From positions 1 to 64,000 of the forward strand of contig CATNEN010000032.1 of the NCBI GenBank assembly GCA_950097015.1: DNA of 64,000 nucleotides, read 5' to 3'. The notes beneath the pieces are model-generated. The model was not told where the DNA came from, did not search any database, and saw nothing but the letters and a program-made list of their open reading frames with translations. Below are positions 1-11,562 of this stretch, in pieces (the first letter of the stretch is position 1; each line of letters starts with the position of its first letter). This DNA is from Macrostomum hystrix (taxonomy: Eukaryota > Platyhelminthes > Macrostomidae). The position numbers and the translations under genes are program-made.

Positions 1-3000
1 TGCACATCTCCCTGAGGTCAGTTCTATTAAGTGAAATCAAAAAGTCAGAGACTTTTCGGTTAATGATCGGCATGGCCATACGGGTCTGCCTATAGTCGGT
101 GCAGCTACTCCAGTGGAGCTGGTGTTGCTGATTTAGCCACCTGTCAACAGTGCGGTTGATGAGGGATTTAGGTACCGGTACCCTGATCGGGCGGTGGTTG
201 TTGTCCGGGTTGCTGCCATCCTTGGCGAGTTTGTCCGCGAGTTCGTTGCCAAGGATGTTGCTGTGGCCTGGGATCCAGATTAGGCTGATCCTGTTAAGGA
301 CCGCGAGTGACTGCAGGTCTCGGTGGCAGTCAGAGACCGTCCGAGTGGAGAGTTTGACGGCAGACAGAGCCTTGAGGGCGGCTTGACTGTCAGAATAGAT
401 GCAGATGTTGAATCTGCTGACGTTGGCATTGAGGAGGTGTTTGGCGCATTGGTTAATGGCGTAGATTTCGGCTTGGAAGACCGACGTGTTCTCACCAAGG
501 TGAAGGCTCTCCTGAAGGAGCGCCTTACCCTCATGGAAGATGGCAATGCCTGCTCCGGCTAGGCCGTTGCTCAGCGAGCCATCGGTAAAGCAGTGGATAC
601 CCTGGCTGCGCTGGTTTACGCCGACGTCCAGCTGAGTGCTACCACGGTCAGGGATGACGGCGCTAAAACCCCTCCTGAGGATGAGGGAGGGAGGCTGGCT
701 ATCCACATCGTTGGGGTCGATGTGGATGTGTGCAAGGTCACGGCGGACATAGTCCAGATGCGGAATGAGAGATTTGTCAGGAATAAATCCGGTTGGCGTA
801 TTCTTAATGGATTTATCGCAGATAAGCCGGTAGGCGCACTTCATAGCCTCCGCCCTAATAAACAAATAGAGCGGAGGCATGTTTAAGATAGTATTAAGGC
901 CCTCGTATGGGGTGGAGGGGTACGCACCTGCAATGGCACGGCAGATGCTGCCCTGCAGCTGGTAGAGTCGGTCGCGGGCGGTTTTCTGTTCCAGTACGCT
1001 GGACCAGATGAGGCTCGCATACGTAATACTCGGTCTAATGATACCGGTGTAGATCCAGCGGACCGTTCTCGGGGTGAGGCCCCAGGTCGGTCCAATGGCC
1101 CTACGAACTTGGGCGAAGCAGCGTTTTGCTCGTCCGATGATGTTTCCAAGGTGTTTTGTCCAGCGCAGATCGTGCGTGAGCGTTACACCTAGGTACTTGG
1201 TTTCCTTTTCGAAAGGGATGTTCCTACCATACATGGTGAGGTTTTGCATGTCCCACTTACGTTTTCGAGTGAAGACAATTGCTACCGTCTTGGTGACGCT
1301 GATTTTGAGGCCATGCTGGGTGGCCCAGTTTCCTGCCTTGTTGGCGAATTGCTGTAGCAGGTTACGCAGGGTGCTGGTGTCTGGCCCGCTGACCACCGCG
1401 GCGACGTCATCGGCATAGCCGGCCCTGGTGACACTGCTAGGTACATCAGCCGTCAGGAGCTCGTCCATGACGAGGTTCCAGAGCAGCGGGGTAAGCACAC
1501 CGCCCTGGGCGCCACCTTTCATCACTGCGCGGGTGCAGGTGATGTTCATGAGCGTGGAGGTAACGGATCTGTTGCGGATCATGAAGTCGATCCAGCGAGT
1601 TATGCTGGGTCTGACGCCTCTGTCTGAAAGGGTATCTCTGAAGGAGCCAAAGTTGACGTTGTCAAAGGCCCCTTCGATATCAACAAACAGCCCGAGAGCG
1701 AGTTGCTTGCTAAGGATGGCTTTCTCAATAGCAGAAGTAATAACATGGAGCGCGTGCTCGGTAGTTTTACCAGGTTGGAAAGCGAACTGGTACTTACTAA
1801 TGGGGGCTGACCGCAGGTCGCAGTCTCGGAGCCTCCATAGAATGAGCCTTTCCATCAGCTTGACGCAGAAGGAGGTGAGGCTAATGGGGCGGAAAGATTT
1901 CACGTTGGTATAGTCGCCCTTCGCAGGTTTGGGGATGAAGACAACCCTGGAGGTTCTCCAGGTGGTAGGTATGTAGCCTGTAACAAAACAGTCAATGATC
2001 AATTTTGAGAGAGCTTCAGAGAAACTCTGAAGTTTAAGCGCCTCCTGTAGGATACAGGGGCTGATCTTGTCCGGGCCTGGGGCCTTAAAAGGCTTGAAGG
2101 AGTCAGCCGCTAGCCTCAGCAGGCTCGGCGAGGCGCATTGCTGAAAGAGGTCGCGATCCTGTGGTCTGTGGTCGTTCACCACATTTTCGGGGTTTTCAAC
2201 CTGTGGAAAACAGGTAGAGAATAACAGATTTAAGGATTCTTCTGCGGTGCTGGTGTAGTTACCGTCCAGATGCAGGAGAGAGTTGCACTGAGCGAGGTTG
2301 TCGTGCCTGAGTGACCTGATCAGCCGTGCCGTAGGGTGCTGACCCTCCAGGCTGGCACAGTAGGCCTTCCAGGTGTTCTTCTTCGCCCGTTGGATGCTGC
2401 TTTTGTAGATCCTTAGGGCAGAGTGGTAGTTCTCCCAGTCCACCGGGGTGTTGCTGCTGTGCGCAAGGCGTTGCAGCCGGCGCGAGGTCTTTTTCAAGCG
2501 GGTGAGCTCGGGGTTCCACCAGGGCGAATATTTCTTCCTGTGCTTTACCTTGGGGGCGTTTTCACGAATGGCGGTATGTAACAGGTTAGTGAGAGTATTG
2601 CAGCGGTTTTCGATGCTGGGCAGATCAGTTCCCTGCAGGGCCTCGGTTGCCTCGGCCAGGAGGTTGCTTAGGTCTCTGCGGAACCCGGGCCAATCAGCCT
2701 TCTTCAGGTTGGGGCGGTCGGCGCAGGGCAGGCGGGATCCTTCGGCGGAGATTCGGTACTGAATGTACGAGTGATCCGAGAGCGAGGGTATGTCGTCCCT
2801 GACCATCCAGTTCTGGACATGGTTCAGGGCGTTACTAGAGGCCAAGGTTAGGTCTATAACATCACGTCTGTTAGAAATAACAAAGGTGGGCTTTCTGCCT
2901 CTGTTGCAGATATGCATGGTAGAGGCGTTAATGAAATCAATGAGCAGGTCACCTCTCCTGTTTGTGTCACTGCTGGACCATGCAGTGTTGTGGGCATTGG

Positions 3001-3499
3001 CATCACAGCTAATGATGAGCTTCCTGTTCTCCAGGTTGCAGAAGTCAGCCAGCTCTTGCAAGCGTGGTGGCGGGACCTCCTCCTGGATGTCTAGGTAGGC
3101 AGACGCCAGAATTACGTCGAAAGCAGCGAAGGTACATATGTCCTTAGAGCAGTACATGGGCATCATGGTGACTGGTATGTCACTTTTCACGAGGGCAATA
3201 GCCCTAGGAGTTTCATCGGTACAATAATAAAGGGTTTGGTACCCGTTTGGCAAACAGGCCGGCTTGCCTCTGCGGGTATATGGTTCCTGAATGAGGTAGA
3301 TATCAACGTCTTTTCCATCGAAGACGCCGGTTAGATTATTTGAGGCTGCAGTTGCATGATGCAGGTTGATCTGGACAATGTGCAGATTTAGCGCGTTACC
3401 AGTAAGCGAAGAAAGTGTATTACTGGTAGTATTGCGTGTTGAAAGATCATCACTGGGCTGGCCCGTGGGACCCGCCCTCAGACGATCACGCCTCATCAT
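1..3499 (-). CDS. Non-LTR retrotransposon ORF2 (endonuclease-RT-RNase H), 3' end outside window
   Basis: This is the polyprotein that copies a LINE-type element into the genome. Starting at the ATG at 3499 the frame stays open for about 1,166 codons to the window edge, so its C-terminus is missing here. By eye, an APE-type endonuclease comes first (QINLHH near residue 44, QEPY near 71, then a SCDANAHN stretch and an LSDHSYIQ motif). A reverse transcriptase follows with FIPKP, VDIEGAFDNV, GGAQGGVLTPLLWN and the catalytic AGYADD at about 1,405-1,420. An RNase H domain comes last, with FTDGS near 575-595, QAEIYAI, YSDSQAAL and GHSNILGNELAD near 230-280, so its acidic residues are present. It begins 31 bases after the ORF1 stop. 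The RNase H points to the I/LOA-like group. No stop or frameshift was seen over 3.5 kb, so the copy looks young. Confidence 0.9.
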   Translation of the reverse strand, partial: MMRRDRLRAGPTGQPSDDLSTRNTTSNTLSSLTGNALNLHIVQINLHHATAASNNLTGVFDGKDVDIYLIQEPYTRRGKPACLPNGYQTLYYCTDETPRAIALVKSDIPVTMMPMYCSKDICTFAAFDVILASAYLDIQEEVPPPRLQELADFCNLENRKLIISCDANAHNTAWSSSDTNRRGDLLIDFINASTMHICNRGRKPTFVISNRRDVIDLTLASSNALNHVQNWMVRDDIPSLSDHSYIQYRISAEGSRLPCADRPNLKKADWPGFRRDLSNLLAEATEALQGTDLPSIENRCNTLTNLLHTAIRENAPKVKHRKKYSPWWNPELTRLKKTSRRLQRLAHSSNTPVDWENYHSALRIYKSSIQRAKKNTWKAYCASLEGQHPTARLIRSLRHDNLAQCNSLLHLDGNYTSTAEESLNLLFSTCFPQVENPENVVNDHRPQDRDLFQQCASPSLLRLAADSFKPFKAPGPDKISPCILQEALKLQSFSEALSKLIIDCFVTGYIPTTWRTSRVVFIPKPAKGDYTNVKSFRPISLTSFCVKLMERLILWRLRDCDLRSAPISKYQFAFQPGKTTEHALHVITSAIEKAILSKQLALGLFVDIEGAFDNVNFGSFRDTLSDRGVRPSITRWIDFMIRNRSVTSTLMNITCTRAVMKGGAQGGVLTPLLWNLVMDELLTADVPSSVTRAGYADDVAAVVSGPDTSTLRNLLQQFANKAGNWATQHGLKISVTKTVAIVFTRKRKWDMQNLTMYGRNIPFEKETKYLGVTLTHDLRWTKHLGNIIGRAKRCFAQVRRAIGPTWGLTPRTVRWIYTGIIRPSITYASLIWSSVLEQKTARDRLYQLQGSICRAIAGAYPSTPYEGLNTILNMPPLYLFIRAEAMKCAYRLICDKSIKNTPTGFIPDKSLIPHLDYVRRDLAHIHIDPNDVDSQPPSLILRRGFSAVIPDRGSTQLDVGVNQRSQGIHCFTDGSLSNGLAGAGIAIFHEGKALLQESLHLGENTSVFQAEIYAINQCAKHLLNANVSRFNICIYSDSQAALKALSAVKLSTRTVSDCHRDLQSLAVLNRISLIWIPGHSNILGNELADKLAKDGSNPDNNHRPIRVPVPKSLINRTVDRWLNQQHQLHWSSCTDYRQTRMAMPIINRKVSDFLISLNRTDLREMC

Positions 3500-3529
3500 G
3501 TTTCAGATGGCATGATGCTGAGAACATGC

Positions 3530-4465
3530 TTACGCATCGTTCTCTGAGCCATCCGAGCTCTCGGATTCCCCTCGGCGTCGCTCGCCGCCGGTGTGCCTGC
3601 GCCTGGACAGGATGTGGAAAACGACCTTCCACGCTCCCATGTAGACGGCGAACTCGCTCCTCTGCAGGGCGGCCTCCCATTCGGCAGACAGTCCCATGTA
3701 GAGCGTCTTGCCGGCTGCATCCTTGGCGGGGACCTCCTTGAAGGCCCGGATTCCGTCCTGCGGTAGGTCGGGGTGTTTGCTGAGGAGTCGCGCACGGATC
3801 TCCTCGATAGTTCTCGGGCCCGAGTAGAAGGCTCGGTAACGCTTGCACGGTGGCGGGGGGCGGGCTCGCTCAACGACGATCTTGGGAAGGGCCAAGTCGT
3901 CGAGGTCCCACTCGATACACTGGAGGCAGGCGAGCGCCTTCTCCAGGTAAGCCTCGTCCTTAAAGGTGAGGATGATATTGCCGTTGGCGTAGCGAATCGA
4001 CTCGATCTGAATGTCGAGTGTGTCATTGTCCCAGAGGAAGCTGTCGATCTTGTTGGTGGCAGCTGTCGTCTGGGTCTCGCTCAGCGTTCCGCTTTCGGCG
4101 CGGATGCAGATTTTAAACTTCGGCTCGGCCGCAACCTTGGCGTACGAGCCGGTGGTCTCTTTGCCCTTTGTTCTTTTCGGGTCAAGGGGGGTGGCGGTGC
4201 GGTCATCCGGCTGCTGCCTCTTCCGCTCCGAGTTTTTCACGTTGGGCCTATTCGGCCGTCGGTGGGTGACGAGGCGGTAGTCTTCGACGGTGGGCTCACC
4301 CCGTAGGGGGGTGGAGTTGAGTGCTCCGGGTTGGAGCTGAGAGTTTACCGCGGCGTTCGCGGCAGTTGGGTTTTCCTCCGGGTTGGAGGGTTGGGGGATA
4401 GACGGACCCCCGTCCGCGGGAATTGACGGCTCCCGAGCCGAGTCAGGATTTGTTGTAGTACTCAT
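3530..4465 (-). CDS. Non-LTR retrotransposon ORF1 protein
   Basis: This is the first ORF of the same element, probably the RNA-binding protein that packages the LINE transcript. I chose the ATG at 4465 (MSTTTNPDS); the frame is open further upstream to an ATG at 4783, but that stretch reads as 5' UTR. The N-terminal 90 residues are rich in Pro, Ser and Asn. A basic patch with KRTKGKE follows, then a folded-looking region of about 190 residues ([10 protein letters not shown] to [10 protein letters not shown]) and a basic then acidic tail ([16 protein letters not shown]). No CCHC zinc knuckles are visible, unlike many ORF1 proteins of this group. The folded region could be an RRM-like or DUF4780-like domain, but I cannot establish that. 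The assignment rests mainly on its position just before ORF2. Confidence 0.75.
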   Translation of the reverse strand: MSTTTNPDSAREPSIPADGGPSIPQPSNPEENPTAANAAVNSQLQPGALNSTPLRGEPTVEDYRLVTHRRPNRPNVKNSERKRQQPDDRTATPLDPKRTKGKETTGSYAKVAAEPKFKICIRAESGTLSETQTTAATNKIDSFLWDNDTLDIQIESIRYANGNIILTFKDEAYLEKALACLQCIEWDLDDLALPKIVVERARPPPPCKRYRAFYSGPRTIEEIRARLLSKHPDLPQDGIRAFKEVPAKDAAGKTLYMGLSAEWEAALQRSEFAVYMGAWKVVFHILSRRRHTGGERRRGESESSDGSENDA

Positions 4466-4985
4466 GCAGTGCTGGAAAGGTGAGGCGAAAAATATAGAAA
4501 AATGGGTGGGTAACCGGTCGGGGGCTAGATAAACCCCTAGCCAGCTTCCGAGGAAGCTACCCTCCGCCGCGGTAAACAGCATTGGGCTTTGGGTTGCCGT
4601 CTTTCGGTAGGGATTGCTCCCTTGCGAGGCTCGGGCGGCCCCCAGTCCACACTCTGCAAAATCAGGGGCGGGGGCTGGTGGCAGGTTTGGGATAACGGTG
4701 CCAGGTCGGGTTGACAGCCGGCACCGCTCACCCTCCCCTACTGGGCCAGCGCTCGTGAACCCGTGTGGTACCAGTTGCAACACAGGCTGTCGATGGGCGA
4801 CTGACGCTTAGTCAGCAGTCAGACGCTTAGCAGCCACCTACCCTGCAAAAAAACAGCAGGGGGGAAACCGTCCGTCACCAGCAAAAGCGAAAGGGAAGAA
4901 GGGGGAAACCCTTCTTCGCGAAAAAAAAAACGAAAGCGAAAAGCTGGTAACCGTCACAGATTCCCTCGGTTTAGGTTGCCTTTGC
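4466..4985 (-). mobile_element. 5' UTR and 5' end of the non-LTR retrotransposon
   Basis: This GC-rich stretch lies upstream of ORF1 on the minus strand and includes A-rich and G-rich runs at 4,850-4,950. The element appears to begin at about 4,970-4,990, where sequence changes abruptly to the 23-bp minisatellite. The exact 5' boundary cannot be fixed without another copy. The element therefore abuts, or inserted into, the edge of the satellite block. Confidence 0.6.
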
Positions 4986-4992
4986 CCCCCTG

Positions 4993-7900
4993 GTTAAGCC
5001 ATGATTCAGACTCTGGTTTAGCCATGATTCAAACTCTGCTTTAGCCATGATTCTGACGCTGGTTTAGCCATGATTCAGACTCTGGTTTAGCCATGATTCA
5101 AACTCTAGTTTAGCCATGATTCAAACTCTGGTGTAGCCATTATTCAAACTCTGGTTTAGCCATTATTCAAACTCTAGTTTAGCCATGCTGATGATGATGG
5201 TTTAGCCATGATTCAAACTCTAGTTTAGCCATGCTGATGATGATGGTTTAGCCATGATTTAGTCTCTGGTTTAGCCATGATTCAAACTCTGGTTTAGCCA
5301 TGATTCAGACGCTGGTTTAGCCATGATTCAAACTCTGGTGTTGCCAATATTCAAACTCTGGTTTAGCCATGATTCAAACTCTGGTTTAGCCATGATTCAG
5401 ACGCTGGTTTAGCCATGATTCAGACGCTGGTTTAGCCATGATTCAAACTCTGGTTTAGCCATGGTTCAAACTCTGGTTTAGCCATGATTCAGACTCTAGT
5501 TTAGCCATGATTCAGACTCTGGTTTAGCCATGATTCAGACTCTAGTTTAGCCATGATTCAGACTCTGGTTTAGCCATGATTCAGACTCTGGTTTAGCCAT
5601 GATTCAGACTCTATTTTAGCAATGATTCAGACTATGGTTTAGCCATGATTCAGACTCTAGGTTAGCCATGATTCAAACGTTGGTTTAGCCATGATTCAGA
5701 CTCTGGTTTAGCCATGACTCAAACTCTGGTTTAGCCATGATTCAAACTCTGGTTTAGCCATGATTCAAACTCTGGTTTAGCCATGATTCAAACTCTGGTT
5801 TAGCCATGATTCAAACTCTGGTTAAGCCATGATTCAAACTCTGGTTTAGCCATGATTCAGACTCTGGTTTAGCCAAGATTCAAACTCTAGTTTAGCCATG
5901 ATTCAAGATCTGGTTTAGCCATGATTCAAACTCTGGTTTAGCCATGATTCAAACTCTGGTTTAGCCATGATTCAAACTCTGGTTAAGCCATGATTCAGAC
6001 TCTGGTTTAGCCATGATTCAAACTCTGCTTTAGCCATGATTCAAACTCTGCTTTAGCCATGATTCTGACGCTGGTTTAGCCATGATTCAGACTCTGGTTT
6101 AGCCATGATTCAAACTCTAGTTTAGCCATGATTCAAACTCTGGTGTAGCCATTATTCAAACTCTGGTTTAGCCATTATTCAAACTCTAGTTTAGCCATGC
6201 TGATGATGATGGTTTAGCCATGATTCAAACTCTAGTTTAGCCATGCTGATGATGATGGTTTAGCCATGATTTAGTCTCTGGTTTAGCCATGATTCAAACT
6301 CTGGTTTAGCCATGATTCAGACGCTGGTTTAGCCATGATTCAAACTCTGGTGTTGCCAATATTCAAACTCTGGTTTAGCCATGATTCAAACTCTGGTTTA
6401 GCCATGATTCAGACGCTGGTTTAGCCATGATTCAGACGCTGGTTTAGCCATGATTCAAACTCTGGTTTAGCCATGGTTCAAACTCTGGTTTAGCCATGAT
6501 TCAGACTCTAGTTTAGCCATGATTCAGACTCTGGTTTAGCCATGATTCAGACTCTGGTTTAGCCATGATTCAGACTCTGGTTTAGCCATGATTCAGACTC
6601 TATTTTAGCAATGATTCAGACTATGGTTTAGCCATGATTCAGACTCTAGGTTAGCCATGATTCAAACGTTGGTTTAGCCATGATTCAGACTCTGGTTTAG
6701 TCATGACTCAAACTCTGGTTTAGCCATGATTCAAACTCTAGTTTAGCCATGCTGATGATGATGGTTTAGCCATGATTCAAACTCTAGTTTAGCCATGCTG
6801 ATGATGATGGTTTAGCCATGATTTAGTCTCTGGTTTAGCCATGATTCAAACTCTGGTTTAGCCATGATTCAGACGCTGGTTTAGCCATGATTCAAACTCT
6901 GGTGTTGCCAATATTTAAACTCTGGTTTAGCCATGATTCAAACTCTGGTTTAGCCATGATTCAGACGCTGGTTTAGCCATGATTCAGACGCTGGTTTAGC
7001 CATGATTCAAACTCTGGTTTAGCCATGGTTCAAACTCTGGTTTAGCCATGATTCAGACTCTAGTTTAGCCATGATTCAGACTCTGGTTTAGCCATGATTC
7101 AGACTCTAGTTTAGCCATGATTCAGACTCTGGTTTAGCCATGATTCAGACTCTGGTTTAGCCATGATTCAGACTCTATTTTAGCAATGATTCAGACTATG
7201 GTTTAGCCATGATTCAGACTCTAGGTTAGCCATGATTCAAACGTTGGTTTAGCCATGATTCAGACTCTGGTTTAGCCATGACTCAAACTCTGGTTTAGCC
7301 ATGATTCAAGATCTGGTTTAGCCATGATTCAAACTCTGGTTTAGCCATGATTCAAACTCTGGTTTAGCCATGATTCAAACTCTGGTTAAGCCATGATTCA
7401 GACTCTGGTTTAGCCATGATTCAAACTCTGCTTTAGCCATGATTCTGACGCTGGTTTAGCCATGATTCAGACTCTGGTTTAGCCATGATTCAAACTCTAG
7501 TTTAGCCATGATTCAAACTCTGGTGTAGCCATTATTCAAACTCTGGTTTAGCCATTATTCAAACTCTAGTTTAGCCATGCTGATGATGATGGTTTAGCCA
7601 TGATTCAAACTCTAGTTTAGCCATGCTGATGTTGATGGTTTAGCCATGATTTAGTCTCTGGTTTAGCCATGATTCAAACTCTGGTTTAGCCATGATTCAG
7701 ACGCTGGTTTAGCCATGATTCAAACTCTGGTGTTGCCAATATTCAAACTCTGGTTTAGCCATGATTCAAACTCTGGTTTAGCCATGATTCAGACGCTGGT
7801 TTAGCCATGATTCAGACGCTGGTTTAGCCATGATTCAAACTCTGGTTTAGCCATGATTCAGACTCTAGTTTAGCCATGACTCAAACTCTGGTTTAGCCAT

Positions 7901-10850
7901 GATTCAAACTCTGGTTTAGCCATGATTCAAACTCTGGTTTAGCCATGATTCAAACTCTGGTTTAGCCATGATTCAAACTCTGGTTAAGCCATGATTCAAA
8001 CTCTGGTTTAGCCATGATTCAGACTCTGGTTTAGCCAAGATTCAAACTCTAGTTTAGCCATGATTCAAGATCTGGTTTAGCCATGATTCAAACTCTGGTT
8101 TAGCCATGATTCAAACTCTGGTTTAGCCATGATTCAAACTCTGGTTAAGCCATGATTCAGACTCTGGTTTAGCCATGATTCAAACTCTGCTTTAGCCATG
8201 ATTCAAACTCTGCTTTAGCCATGATTCTGACGCTGGTTTAGCCATGATTCAGACTCTGGTTTAGCCATGATTCAAACTCTAGTTTAGCCTTGATTCAAAC
8301 TCTGGTGTAGCCATTATTCAAACTCTGGTTTAGCCATTATTCAAACTCTAGTTTAGCCATGCTGATGATGATGGTTTAGCCATGATTCAAACTCTAGTTT
8401 AGCCATGCTGATGATGATGGTTTAGCCATGATTTAGTCTCTGGTTTAGCCATGATTCAAACTCTGGTTTAGCCATGATTCAGACGCTGGTTTAGCCATGA
8501 TTCAAACTCTGGTGTTGCCAATATTCAAACTCTGGTTTAGCCATGATTCAAACTCTGGTTTAGCCATGATTCAGACGCTGGTTTAGCCATGATTCAGACG
8601 CTGGTTTAGCCATGATTCAAACTCTGGTTTAGCCATGGTTCAAACTCTGGTTTAGCCATGATTCAGACTCTGGTTTAGCCATGATTCAGACTCTGGTTTA
8701 GCCATGATTCAGACTCTGGTTTAGCCATGATTCAGACTCTGGTTTAGCCATGATTCAGACTCTATTTTAGCAATGATTCAGACTATGGTTTAGCCATGAT
8801 TCAGACTCTAGGTTAGCCATGATTCAAACGTTGGTTTAGCCATGATTCAGACTCTGGTTTAGTCATGACTCAAACTCTGGTTTAGCCATGATTCAAACTC
8901 TAGTTTAGCCATGCTGATGATGATGGTTTAGCCATGATTCAAACTCTAGTTTAGCCATGCTGATGATGATGGTTTAGCCATGATTTAGTCTCTGGTTTAG
9001 CCATGATTCAAACTCTGGTTTAGCCATGATTCAGACGCTGGTTTAGCCATGATTCAAACTCTGGTGTTGCCAAAATTCAAACTCTGGTTTAGCCATGATT
9101 CAAACTCTGGTTTAGCCATGATTCAGACGCTGGTTTAGCCATGATTCAGACGCTGGTTTAGCCATGATTCAAACTCTGGTTTAGCCATGGTTCAAACTCT
9201 GGTTTAGCCATGATTCAGACTCTAGTTTAGCCATGATTCAGACTCTGGTTTAGCCATGATTCAGACTCTAGTTTAGCCATGATTCAGACTCTGGTTTAGC
9301 CATGATTCAGACTCTGGTTTAGCCATGATTCAGACTCTATTTTAGCAATGATTCAGACTATGGTTTAGCCATGATTCAGACTCTAGGTTAGCCATGATTC
9401 AAACGTTGGTTTAGCCATGATTCAGACTCTGGTTTAGCCATGACTCAAACTCTGGTTTAGCCATGATTCAAGATCTGGTTTAGCCATGATTCAAACTCTG
9501 GTTTAGCCATGATTCAAACTCTGGTTTAGCCATGATTCAAACTCTGGTTAAGCCATGATTCAGACTCTGGTTTAGCCATGATTCAAACTCTGCTTTAGCC
9601 ATGATTCTGACGCTGGTTTAGCCATGATTCAGACTCTGGTTTAGCCATGATTCAAACTCTAGTTTAGCCATGATTCAAACTCTGGTGTAGCCATTATTCA
9701 AACTCTAGTTTAGCCATTATTCAAACTCTAGTTTAGCCATGCTGATGATGATGGTTTAGCCATGATTCAAACTCTAGTTTAGCCATGCTGATGTTGATGG
9801 TTTAGCCATGATTTAGTCTCTGGTTTAGCCATGATTCAAACTCTGGTTTAGCCATGATTCAGACGCTGGTTTAGCCATGATTCAAACTCTGGTGTTGCCA
9901 ATATTCAAACTCTGGTTTAGCCATGATTCAAACTCTGGTTTAGCCATGATTCAGACGCTGGTTTAGCCATGATTCAGACGCTGGTTTAGCCATGATTCAA
10001 ACTCTGGTTTAGCCATGGTTCAAACTCTGGTTTAGCCATGATTCAGACTCTGGTTTAGCCATGATTCAGACTCTAGTTTAGCCATGATTCAGACTCTGGT
10101 TTAGCCATGATTCAGACTCTGGTTTAGCCATGATTCAGACTCTATTTTAGCAATGATTCAGACTATGGTTTAGCCATGATTCAGACTCTAGGTTAGCCAT
10201 GATTCAAACGTTGGTTTAGCCATGATTCAGACTCTGGTTTAGCCATGACTCAAACTCTGGTTTAGCCATGATTCAAACTCTGGTTTAGCCATGATTCAAA
10301 CTCTGGTTTAGCCATGATTCAAACTCTGGTTTAGCCATGATTCAAACTCTGGTTAAGCCATGATTCAGACTCTGGTTTAGCCATGATTCAAACTCTGCTT
10401 TAGCCATGATTCAGACGCTGGTTTAGCCATGATTCAGACTCTGGTTTAGCCATGATTCAAACTCTAGTTTAGCCATGATTCAAGATCTGGTTTAGCCATG
10501 ATTCAAACTCTGGTTTAGCCATGATTCAAACTCTGGTTTAGCCATGATTCAAACTCTGGTTTAGCCATGATTTAAACTCTGGTTTAGCCATGATTCAAAC
10601 TCTGGTTAAGCCATGATTCAGACTCTGGTTTAGCCATGATTCAAACTCTGCTTTAGCCATGATTCAAACTCTGGTTTAGCCATGATTCAGACTCTGGTTT
10701 AGCCATGATTCAAACTCTAGTTTAGCCATGATTCAAGATCTGGTTTAGCCATGATTCAAACTCTGGTTTAGCCATGATTCAAACTCTGGTTTAGCCATGA
10801 TTCAAACTCTGGTTTAGCCATGATTCAAACTCTATTTTTGCAATGATTCA
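4993..10850. repeat. 23-bp minisatellite array 1, with 2,162-bp higher-order repeat
   Basis: About 255 tandem copies of a 23-bp unit (gccatgattcaaactctggt plus tta). A marker variant, atgctgatgatgatggttta plus gcc, is also 23 bp and starts at 5185, 6197, 6749, 7577, 8359, 8911 and 9739. All intervals between these are exact multiples of 23, so the unit length has not drifted across the array. Positions 6197, 6749 and 7577 reappear at 8359, 8911 and 9739, always 2,162 bp (94 units) later, which defines a higher-order repeat. TAG in the unit recurs in every plus frame, so it does not encode protein in that direction. Confidence 0.97.
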
Positions 10851-11562
10851 AACTCAGGTGTGCTATGATTTATGATATTTTATTTACGTAATGAAAAAAA
10901 TAAATTAAAATAGTCTTCAATCACTACTGGCTGAAAATTAGTCTAAAATGATTTGACACAGTGCAGAATCGAACCCTAGCCTAGCCTATAACCTATTCCT
11001 AGTGCCTACACATCGGCTATTCCGACTGTTGGTTAGTGGGTGCAAAAATCAGCCTTATAAAATGAATTCTCCAAGTTCTGGCTTTGTAAAATGAAGTGAG
11101 AAAATAGAGTACACTCAGTCTCGCGGTTGGTTGTGTACATTTATTTCCAATTTGTCTCCAGAGTGCAGGCTTCTAACTCAGTCAGCGAGGGGGTGTTGCG
11201 CAATTTGACGATGAAATTCCAATTCAGCGGCAGTGAGTAAAATTCTCAATAGGCCAAGATGGTTTGACCTTTGAAAAATCATGTTTTTCGAATATTTAAT
11301 CCCTTTAGCAATAAAGTTAAGCTTAATAAAAATACGTGTATAATTGTCCCCATATTTGGCATCTTTTGGTGAAGAAATGGTGAAAATCGGTTGAGCCGTT
11401 CTGGAGAAAATCAATTACAAGCAAGCAACCAACCAACCAACCAACCATTTCATTTTTAGTATAGTGGACTAGCAAGTTTTGCACCCCTTCGGGGAGCAGA
11501 AATACTTTTAATTCGTCTAGTATATACTTTTTAGCAGCTGAATTTACAGCTTTTTAAAGCTA
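10850..11562 (+). mobile_element. Linker module 1 (RTE-like tail plus spacer)
   Basis: This is a non-tandem module joining the end of a 23-bp array to the start of an 18-bp array. It begins with a conserved exit sequence (gctatgatttatgatatttt). It continues through a region that recurs at 19,328 and 21,828 and ends with ggttgagccgttctggagaa, an AACC microsatellite and ttttagtatagtgga. That ending resembles the 3' tails of RTE-type LINEs. A spacer (ggactagcaagttttgc and onward) then leads into the 18-bp array. No credible ORF was found. Confidence 0.75.
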
